In this document: positions 55,953 through 64,000 of the stretch, piece after piece
Layout of the letters: each line of letters begins with the position of its first letter
How positions within the stretch are numbered: the stretch's first letter is position 1
Source: Chrysoperla carnea
Lineage: Eukaryota > Arthropoda > Insecta > Neuroptera > Chrysopidae
Length of the DNA stretch: 64,000 nt
Direction of reading: 5' to 3'
Assembly (NCBI RefSeq): GCF_905475395.1
Contig: NC_058341.1
Location: forward strand, 66,161,501-66,225,500
The notes under the pieces: model-generated
The model's database searches: none
What the model was told of the DNA's origin: nothing
Seen by the model: the letters and a program-made list of their open reading frames with translations, nothing else
Made by a program: the position numbers and the translations under genes

Positions 55953-56038
55953 ATGAATATCAGTGTATCAGAGGCTATAAGTAGTTACGAAGAAAGTAGT
56001 TGTGAACCAATGTCATCATTAATTAAATCGGCTAATAT
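55953..56038 (+). CDS. Oda: Antizyme exon 1
   Basis: 28 codons plus two bases, joining in phase to exon 2 (AT plus G gives Met). The first exon is not strongly conserved in the family, so it rests on splice signals and frame. Confidence 0.75.
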
Positions 56039-59000
56039 GTAAGTATATTCCTTATTTATATCAATAGTATTTATACATTCATGTTCATATGTAAATGATA
56101 TGATGTCATTTGGAGTCATACGTTACCTATACATTCATATGATAACGTTTATTTATCAAAGACGTTAATTCTTGTTCAAATGCTAATCGAAATCATCAAA
56201 ATATTTAATTATTTAAAAACATAAGTGCATATACTTTTTTTATGCTAACGTGTTCAAATGGAATTGTTTTGAATGACGTCAAAGCATCCCAGAGATTTAT
56301 TCAAGGTGGTGTGATGAAAGTCACGTTCCTCTTAATACTCAAACAGATACATACTTTCCACAGCACGCATAAATATTTATATTTTTTTCAGAGAAGTTTT
56401 TTAAACTAGGTATTTTTTAAATAATTTTTTGAACAATTTTCGTGTGAGCGTTGTTTATGAAAATTTTAGGTAAAAAATATTTTTAAATGTTTACAGTTTA
56501 GAAAGAAAGTGAGAGTTGTATGAATTGTTGTTTGAAATTACTGCCAATTATAATTTTAGTAAACAACTTATTTTAAATATTATTCCAAATCTTTTAATTG
56601 CGCGTTAACATCATTTTAAAAAGATGATAAAATTAATAAACCATTAACTTAATAAGGAATAATGTTTCATTAATTAAAGCTCAATGAAACAAAAATAAAA
56701 AATATACTGAGTGTAACATAAGTCTTGGCAAATTTCAGGAGAATTCATTCATCAAATCAAAAAAAAAAACTTAAAATTTTTTAGTCCTATTTAATTTTTC
56801 GATGCTTCAAAAAGTGGACCTTTTTGATTTGGTTTAAATTAATACTAGGTACGCTATGTACCAAATATAGGTACCGAAAATAATTTTTAACGAATCATAC
56901 CGGAAAAGATTGAAAAGGAGGGTGGAGGTTTTAATGGGTACTTTCTTATTACCCCGCCAATTATTTATAAATATATATAAGTCGATTTAGCTAAACATGC
57001 CCCAATAAAAGTTGCTCCGTTTTGACATCATCATGAAGATGCAATTTTGAAATTGATTTTCTTCCATAACTTTAGAACGGAAATTTGGTGCGTTGACACT
57101 GTTTTTCATACAAAACAACCCCATAGCAACCTTAAGTAATATCAATTCATGGATGTAAACTAAACACCCAAAATTTTTACGCTCATGTAGGTAAAGCCAT
57201 AAGCATGGAATTTAAATGGAGTTAAATGCATATCACAAAAAAGTGCTCTTCTAAACATCGACTATTAAAAAAATATAGTTAATCGTAAACCTTGCCAAAC
57301 TCTCGTTTTGCAGTGTTGCTGATGATATCTATTGGAGCAGACTAGAATTATAATTGAATTGACAGTTCAATACATTCACTTGCTTATGAATCGACAGTGG
57401 AATGTACACATGATTACGAATATAATTTTTCGTCGCACTCTTCGAGGCGCTAGGTCGCTTGGATCGCGAGGCTGTAGGTGGCCTACATCGCCTCCTCTGT
57501 TAATTACTGAGTTAACTTAAAGATGAAATAACCCATAGACCTATAATACCGGATCCTATTACAGACATGGCCAATCCTATTAGAGACATGACTTATTATT
57601 TAAATTAAAATAATATTAGATATAGAGGGTGCGACATTTTAATCTATGCATCTGAATATCACTTTACAAACAAAAACTTTAGAGTTTGATGAGGGACATC
57701 ATGTCCTGACACCAGATTGGTCCTACTTCTTCGGTTTTTTCTTTACTAACCAATTTAGATTATAAACGGTAAGAGATACAATAACACTTTAAATTAGAAA
57801 GTTGATTCTCTTAAAAAATCGTAACATTCTGCATCTAAATAATTTTTTCGAAAGTCTTCAGCTTTCGGAGGAAATGTGACTTAAAAATATGCCATTATTG
57901 TATTTAATCGAAAGAAAACACGCTAACTACGAAAACATTTAGATAAAAGTTGTCAAGGGCAAAAGAAGACATTCGCCTGCTTCCATGACTTTGACCTACA
58001 ATTATCCGTTAAACTTTGAATTTCTTTCGATTAAATGTAATAATTACATATTTTTAACTCGCATTTTCTCCGAAAGATAACGTTTTTCAAAAAAATAATT
58101 TTAACTAAAATTGTTAATTTGTTTAAGAAAACTTTCTATTAAAATGTTATTCTACTTTTTACCGTTTAGAATCTTAATTGGCTATTAAAGCAACCCGAAG
58201 AACTAGGTCCAATCTAATGTCAGAACATGATGCCCCCCATCAAACTTTACATTTTTTTGCTGAGGTCATTTTTTAATAGATGGCGCCTCTGGCAAGATCT
58301 TCAGATGCATAGATTAAAATGGACCATTCTGTATATAATGAATCGAATTTTGTTGGGTCAAACCATGTTGAGTTGAGTGTAAAATTTATTTAGGTGGTAC
58401 GAACAATTACGTAAAATAAGTGTAAAATAGTTTTTTGAGTTGGAATTTTGTATTTAGAGTTTATTTTAATTTTTTGACTCATTTTTTCATTCGTTTCTTA
58501 CAAGTCAGTAAATTATAAAAGTTTTTTTTGATTTTCCAAAAAAATGCAATAAATTCCAAAACCGCAAAAACGAAATAAATAAAATCACGGAAATTGAGAG
58601 TTTTTCAAGGGAGAGACCCCCTCCCCCTGAAAAGCCAATTTTTCGGTACGAAGTTGTTATAACCTAATAAATAACTGTTAAATTTCAAAGATGAAACACT
58701 TTTTTCCTTACATGCTTCAATTTTATTCTTAAAATATCAAAAAAGAAATTTTGTTACAAAGAGTTGAAATTATACTTAATATAAAAAACAAACCTCATTC
58801 CATGACAAGGTATATTTTATATGTGCTATTTGCGGTAAAATTTTATATTTATTTAATTATGGTAACCTTGTTTTCTTAAGGTAGTACGAACACCAAAGCA
58901 ATTTTAGATTTAGGATTGAAGTTATTGTACCTTGTTTTCAACTTTGATGATGAATTTTGTTATAACTTCATGAATCTGGACCAAAAGTAAGAATAAGATT

Positions 59001-60746
59001 TTTTGATATCTGCCTTGCTTTTCGAAATATCGAAAGTTAATAACTTACAAAAATTTCAATTTTCGATATTTTGAAAATTTTCCAGATATCGAAAAATTGT
59101 ATTCTTACTTTTCGTCTTATATTGTCAAATTATAACATAATTCACCATCAAAATTGAATACATATATTTTTTAAGTTTGTGTCGCCACTACCGTGTTCAT
59201 ACATCCTTAATTAGTCGGACACAATGAAGTTTTTTTTTATTATTACTTTTTGTTATTGTTTACTTTAATCATGTATACGAAATTGTTTTCAATAATTTAA
59301 TAAGGTTCTAACTTGAATTTAAAAAGTTTTTTTTTTTAATTTCCACCGACTAGTTTTGGAGAAATCGATGAAAACATATTTACCGTTTTACCATAAAACC
59401 AATGTCAAATATGCCTAGTTTTGAAGTCATTTAGATATTAAAATAATTGGACAACCCCACTCTAAAATTTTCAGAATTGATTTAGACTTAGTCCAACTTC
59501 ATATTTAAAAAAATTCAAGCTTTTTATTTCAAATTGTCTTGGTGTTCGTACATTCTCAACAAACATTTAAAAAAAATTTAGGAATTACTTTTTGTTATAA
59601 GCTTTAAAAATAAACATATTTTTTTGTCCACCGTATTTAAATTTTTCCATCGCTCACAAAATTAATCTGTTATAAAATAAATGCTCAAAAAAATTGTATT
59701 CATGTTTAATTCGATGAGTAACAATTCTTTTATATTTGCAAATTGCAAATTCATGGCTATTTACGTCAAGGATAAATAATAAAAAATTGATAAATGCCGT
59801 ACGAATTTTTACACAAGATAAAGGGACAAAATTCTAGGTATAGGGTATGCCGAAACAAGCATTTTAATATTATGAAAACGTAACCAGGAGCAGAAACCAT
59901 TACCCTTCGGAATTACAACCATTATAACTACTCGGATTAACAATATGCATTTATTTAAAAATACTTTGTATACCTTAGGGCGAGTGCTGTTAAAGAAAGT
60001 TCTATGTATATTAGATTCCTGACTACATGCGAAAGAAAATTTTTGGAAAAAGCTAGAATTTTCGGAAATTTGACTTTAAGAGTGACATTCAGGTCAGAGT
60101 TCTGATCTATTTTTGAGACTAATATCGACTTATAGTATTGAGTGGCTTGAATAAAACGTCTTCCATAATTGATGAGACGAAAACAGGATAATTTGTGTTG
60201 AGAGTAAATAAAGTATATGCACTTTTAATTAATGACAAACACTTTCAATTTTTTCTTAAGCAATTAATTAATTTTATTTATTTTTTATTAAAAATAGGGA
60301 AATGATGAAGCGCTCTGCCGCCAGCACTAGTGACGCCGAATGTTTCCGTTCATCTCTGGGTACAGGGCCTCTGTGGTGGTCCTGATGAGCAGGGGGGCGC
60401 GGCTGTGCGATTGCGACTAGTCTGGGGTGGAACTGATGTTCATACTGGTGGTGGTAAATGGGAAGCAGTATTACTACAAAACCCAAGACGTTTAATTGTG
60501 GCTTTGCCAGCGGGCTCCCTAGCTTCGGGTTCCCGGGACGCATTTATTGCAATGCTCGAATATGCTGAGGAAAAACTTGGATGTCAATATGTCATTGTAT
60601 TATTCCCAGCTGATCGACCAGATCGTGCCGCATTGGTGCGTACATTCATGTTTCTTGGATTAACACCTCTGCGTCCAACCAGTCCAGTGCTACCAAAAGG
60701 TTTACCACCAGATCATGTCGCAATGTTGTACAACATTTCTTTGTAG
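55953..60746 (+). CDS. Oda: Ornithine decarboxylase antizyme, +1 programmed frameshift
   Basis: Exon 1 (55953-56038, MNISVSEAISSYEESS...) ends at a GTAAGT donor in phase 2; exon 2 starts after an AAATAG acceptor at 60298. ORF1 runs MEMMKRSAASTSDAECF, then R-S-S-L-G-T-G-P-L-W-W-S and stops at TGA 60383-60385. The site TGG TCC TGA T is the classical antizyme shift site; stepping +1 continues S-D-E-Q-G into ORF2 (60384-60746), which has the antizyme core: GGGKWEAVLLQNPRRLIVAL, YAEEKLGCQYVIVLFPADR, then R-T-F-M-F-L-G. Predicted length is 177 residues. Antizyme binds ornithine decarboxylase monomers, targets them to the 26S proteasome without ubiquitin and inhibits polyamine uptake; polyamines stimulate the shift, giving feedback control. 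The fly homologue is gutfeeling. An alternative upstream first exon is possible. Confidence 0.95.
56041..60295. other. Oda: Antizyme intron 1
   Basis: 4.3 kb, non-coding. Holds a diverged fold-back fragment (about 56980-57275, related to 2440-3190) and a CAGGGTG-type MITE at 57625-58331. AT-rich with no gene otherwise. A short inverted pair (TCAATTTTCGATATTTTGAAA / CCAGATATCGAAAAATTGT) lies near 59060-59100. Confidence 0.6.
57625..58331. mobile_element. CAGGGTG-type MITE, long palindromic form
   Basis: Inverted ends GAGGGTGCGACATTTTAATC and (complement) CAGAATGGTCCATTTTAATC, each followed by TATGCATCTGAA; TA on both sides. Each half contains a CGGTAAGA/TTACCGTTTAGAATCT segment and a TGTCAGAACATGATG-like segment, so it is a near-complete palindrome. 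Related to 61528-61850. Confidence 0.78.
60298..60746 (+). CDS. Oda: Antizyme exon 2 containing ORF1 end, shift site and ORF2
   Basis: ORF1 is read to 60382; +1 shift at TCC, skipping T60383; ORF2 from 60384 to the stop at 60744-60746. ORF2 stays open upstream to 60330, but that ATG is not the family start. GC content is clearly above the surroundings. Confidence 0.95.
60377..60386 (+). promoter_or_regulatory. Oda: Antizyme +1 ribosomal frameshift site
   Basis: TGG-TCC-TGA-T, identical in its TCC-TGA-T core to known antizyme shift sites. GC-rich sequence follows (GAGCAGGGGGGCGCGGCTG) and could form a stimulatory structure; I did not fold it. Confidence 0.92.
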
Positions 60747-61265
60747 AAATTTTACTTATATATTCGCATATTTAAAAAATATATTCTATTAAAATTTAAA
60801 AAAAAAATAAAAAATAACAATTTCAAAATAATATTTACTAATAAAAAGGATAAATCTCATTTTTAAAAATATGGTATGTTTATTTGTTTCGTGGGTTAGG
60901 GAATTTTTTTATTTTATTTTCTAGTTGTGTGTTTGGGCGAGCTTCAATCATTTTTTTAGTAAGCTCCGTCATTTTTCAGTATCTCATAATTATATAGTTA
61001 TCGTAAATAATCGATTGTCTATTTAATATATCTCACGTATTGTTCTTAAATTATTATTCTTATTTTGATTTTGATTGAGACTTGCCTGCTACTCCCCCAC
61101 CACTCCATATTTCTTTTTTTTTTCTTCTTATATATAGCAGTGTTATAGTTTTTAGTGTTTACTTAATATTAAATATAAAACTCTCTTGTAATGTGTTATT
61201 AAGAGTTCAGAGATTGTTCTAATTTTTTCAACGCAATTGTAATGTGATGTTTCATTTTAATGATA

Positions 61266-61271
61266 AATAAA
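61266..61271 (+). terminator. Oda: Candidate antizyme polyadenylation signal
   Basis: AATAAA about 520 bp after the stop, in an AT-rich untranslated region. Earlier candidates (AAAAATAAAAAATAA near 60805) cannot be excluded. Confidence 0.5.
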
Positions 61272-61306
61272 ATACACGTATTAAACAAATTTTTGGGATA
61301 TCTTTT

Positions 61307-61462
61307 ATGATCAAGTCCAGTGAACCTCTTAGTTCCACTGTCCTATGTCCGGGAGGTAATCTAGTTGAATTTCTTAGAACTATATGTGATGACAACACCC
61401 AAAATGTGACTAACTGTTGTAAATTTATTGATTTCGTGATACATCAGGTGGATTTAAGGTGA
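61307..61462 (+). CDS. Possible orphan coding exon, 51 codons
   Basis: Opens MIKSSEPLSSTVLCPGGNLV, continues through E-F-L-R-T-I-C-D-D-N and CCKFIDFVIHQVDLR, with a possible AAG|GTGAAA donor just before the TGA. The composition (balanced hydrophobic and charged residues, G+C above the surroundings) looks protein-like in an otherwise AT-rich area. I do not recognise the family. It could be the first exon of a gene running right, an internal exon (CAAG acceptor at about 61314) or a chance frame in the antizyme 3' region. Confidence 0.4.
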   Translation: MIKSSEPLSSTVLCPGGNLVEFLRTICDDNTQNVTNCCKFIDFVIHQVDLR

Positions 61463-61527
61463 AAAGTTTAAGTTTTTGGATGTAGCTCAGTCATTTCTTT
61501 ATTTTAATACCTACATTTTGATGTATA

Positions 61528-61850
61528 CAGGGTGGGTCATTTTAATATATAATGGCTAATAGCTCGGGCATCATATTTTTAAGTCGCATTTCCTCCAAAA
61601 ACTGACGATTTTCGGTAAAAAGGTTAAGATGAAACAAGCTAGGTTTTTTTTGAGAATCAAACTTTTATATTAAAGTATTATTCTATTTCTTACCGTTTAG
61701 GATCTAAATTGGCTAATAAAGAAATCCGAAGATCTAGGTCCAATCTGATGTCAGAACATGACGCCCCCATCAACTTTTGTTAAGTTATTTTTTGATTGGT
61801 TGACTACAAAACGAGCTATTAGCCATTATATATTAAAATGACCCACCCTG
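61528..61850. mobile_element. CAGGGTG-type MITE, short form
   Basis: 323 bp with excellent inverted ends CAGGGTGGGTCATTTTAATA, extending through TATAATGGCTAATAGCTCG; TA on both sides (61526-61527, 61851-61852). The interior TTACCGTTTAGGATCTAAAT and TGATGTCAGAACATGACGCC match the right half of 57625-58331. Confidence 0.88.
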
Positions 61851-61999
61851 TATATACTCTCCTAAAAAAAGCGATGAAAAGAGTGCAAATCTTTAAAGTT
61901 TAAATTTCTAAGCATATAGTCTGAAGAAAAAAACCAAAAAGTGTAATTTTTATAAATAATAATGTGTCAACAATTAACTAAGTTAATTGTTATTAACCC

Positions 62000-62170
62000 C
62001 TAAACCAAAAAGGAGGGTTATATGTTTGGCCGCTATGTGTGTCTGGCATCGTAGCTCCTAAACGGATGAACCAATTTGGATTATTCGTTTTGTTTGAAAG
62101 GTAATTTATGGAAAGTGTTCTTGCTGTGTTTCATGTGCAAGTTTAGGGTTCCGTACCTGAAACAAAAGAG
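62000..62170 (+). repeat. Interspersed repeat family B, copy
   Basis: TAACCCCTAAACCAAAAAGGAGGGTTAT, then GGCATCGTAGCTCCTAAACG and TTGCTGTGTTTCATGTGCAA; same family as 5843-6062. Confidence 0.65.
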
Positions 62171-62384
62171 GCTTTTGTAAACCCACAAAAGAAATTGAAC
62201 TGATTTCGAGAACATTAAAAAACGTTCACAGTGGTAATAATTTTACGTGTTAGTCAGCTCGAGTTTTTTGTGGACATCAATAAAAAGACTTGCAGCTCAG
62301 TTATAAGTTTATTTACTTTAAAATTTTTTTATAATTTTAACAGTGTAATGTTGAACAACTTTTTCTTATATAATTGAGATCTAC

Positions 62385-62705
62385 AGCTTCTCTTCTTAAA
62401 ACCAACAATAGCCCGGTAGCAAACCAGGGCTCCACTTTCATTGATAACGCTGTTCCATGCCCGCTATATCCTAGTGGAAACGCTCACCATGCTCAGTACT
62501 AAAGTCTTCCATACTTTGATGTACAAATTTCAAATGTGAGTTCTGAATATGTATTTTGAGGGATATTTTATAGCCAATAAAGCTTCAATCATATCTTTTA
62601 CATGTGTTTCATAGTAGTCTCATTTTTGAGAAAATTAATAAAAATCATGTATCATGGATTTCCAAGCCTTAGTCTCCACTTTACTCAATTTACTATTGAC
62701 AATAA
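62385..62705 (-). pseudogene. Relic of a conserved but uncharacterised arthropod protein family
   Basis: The minus strand reads V-E-T-K-A-W-K-S ... YETHVKDMIEALLAIKYPSK, then HSMEDF-like sequence: M-E-D-F-S-T-E-H-G-E-R-F-H, stop, D-I-A-G-M-E-Q-R-Y-Q, stop, K-W-S-P-G-L-L-P-G-Y-C-W. Proteins with an EHGERFHQDI...MEKRYQGKWS...LADYCW signature are common among unnamed arthropod predictions, from memory. At least four in-frame stops make this a dead copy, probably of a mobile or repeated gene. Confidence 0.65.
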
Positions 62706-64000
62706 AGTATTGTCTTAAATTAACTTTCGTATTTGAGGCCCTATAAAAATCCCTTCAAGCATGTTCGTGGATATGCGCGTCGCGTTTACACCCAATACAT
62801 GCTACAACAAGCACACCATGAGCATACCTCAGAAAATCGAGCTATATCAGCTGTGAAACGTCTATGGCTGATGAATAATCACCGTGTATTTCTAGATTTT
62901 ACCCTCAACTCATAATCACTAGACAAAAACCTTGTTGACCATAGATAGCTTGATCCAAAGAACTGTCCCAATAAATCAACGCGATTTTACATGTTGTAAG
63001 AAATAAAGAACTAAAAAAAGTTCTTTATTGATAGATTTTTATTACGGAGGCGCTAATTTTTTAAACAAAATTTCTAAATCTGCCTCTGATAGAAGTGTGA
63101 TTGGTTCTGTACCTCAAACATTTTTTGGGGATATTTAAATTTTGTAAATTTCACTTTTTTAAATCGGTAAACATTTTTTAGTTGATTGAAATTCGAAGAT
63201 TATAATAAAAAAGTTGCCTATGGTAGGTTTCGGAAAAAAGCTACTTAGAAAAGAGAAAAGTTTTGGTAACATACAACTATAATATTTATTCACCGTAATA
63301 CGATATATAATGAAATGTTTGCAATAAAAACTTAAAAATTAACTATACCCGTATTCTATTTGGTAATTAGTTAACGGTGACTATCGGTGATATGTAACTC
63401 TTTTATGATGTTGCGTGTTGTCTAAAGTTATAAAATAAAAATATTTCGAACTAATTTAAATTTAAGTAATTTATGATTGATTTCACTAGAGAAAAATTTG
63501 TTTGTTATTCGGGCGTTTCATTCTTGATAATAAATATTACCAAAAATGTATGAAGTATGTAGGTATTTATAATGGCTTTTTTGCATTTTCGCACACAAAT
63601 AAATCAAAAGATAGTTATCCGAATGTAATAAAATTTCACATGAAAATATAAGACCAGGTGAAATATTTTTTGATAAATCATAATTTGAAATTGTCGAAAA
63701 GATATAGGTAAGTACGATTATTTTGGGTACACACTTCGTGGCCATGGGGGATGGGTTCGAAATGTTATCAAAAACAAAAATTCAAATAATTTGCACAAAA
63801 ATTTGCCCCGCAACAATTTTTTTTGGGAAAACTATTGATTTTTGCTGATAACATTAAATGAAAGGTAGTTGAAGATAATTCAAAATACGTACTTGGAGCC
63901 AAGTATCTTTATCCGTTCTCTAGTCATAAACAATTGGAAATTGACAAATTTTTTTATCCTAAACGTCGTGGGTAGAGGGTATAATAATAGTATGGAAAGG
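62706..64000. other. Right edge, no gene recognised
   Basis: AT-rich. Short open frames at 62733-62915 and 63518-63745 have no recognised similarity. Confidence 0.4.

Noticed and set aside
60383-60385. TGA in antizyme as an inactivating stop
   Set aside because: It is the programmed +1 frameshift stop in the conserved TCC-TGA-T context, followed by a complete ORF2.

Overview
The window is AT-rich eukaryotic DNA from an insect. Three conserved animal genes are split by introns that vary widely in size, and the space between exons is filled with decayed DNA transposons, MITEs, a SINE and an LTR fragment. The SINE ends in CCTAA repeats, the complement of the common insect telomere unit TTAGG. 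The repeat content and the style of the C2H2 genes would suit a hemipteran or another repeat-rich insect, but the order cannot be fixed from sequence alone.

Regions. (1) 1-15.3 kb, minus strand: an SH3BP5/parcas orthologue. Five coding exons with clean splice sites and compatible phases are visible; the C-terminal end lies beyond the left edge or was not found. Its 8.3-kb intron carries Ginger-type, hAT and MITE insertions. (2) 15.3-24.1 kb: intergenic, almost entirely repeats (pogo-like MITEs, a hAT element, fold-back arms, a tRNA-like SINE head). (3) 24-37 kb: a cluster of three C2H2 zinc-finger genes, two on the minus strand with 18 and 11 fingers and one on the plus strand with 15 fingers. 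The third is followed by a 2.4-kb decaying extension of the same array, interrupted by a small LTR element. The three proteins share an unusual acidic N-terminus with a repeated L-(H/N)-T-E-L-I-I-K-(N/D)-E-I motif and many psi-K-x-E tetrapeptides. The second gene lies between long inverted arms of a fold-back-like element. (4) 38-46 kb: a decayed multi-exon gene of an uncharacterised family, another MITE and a hAT transposase relic. (5) 46.7-51.4 kb, minus strand: a PRCC orthologue in three exons, with a Ginger-type element just beyond its 3' end. (6) 52-55 kb: MITEs, a long inverted repeat and a tRNA-derived SINE with a 14-bp target duplication. (7) 55.9-61.3 kb, plus strand: ornithine decarboxylase antizyme, with its programmed +1 frameshift site (TCC TGA T) intact. 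(8) 61.3-64 kb: a possible orphan exon, a MITE and a relic of an arthropod protein family.

The three housekeeping genes (a Rab11 exchange factor/Btk regulator, a nuclear splicing-associated protein and a polyamine-feedback protein) have no evident shared pathway. The zinc-finger cluster and its transposon surroundings are the most unusual part. Arrays of nearly identical fingers, SUMO-consensus-rich N-termini and nesting within transposon sequence are what a young, fast-changing family of DNA-binding proteins would look like, though that role is inferred.
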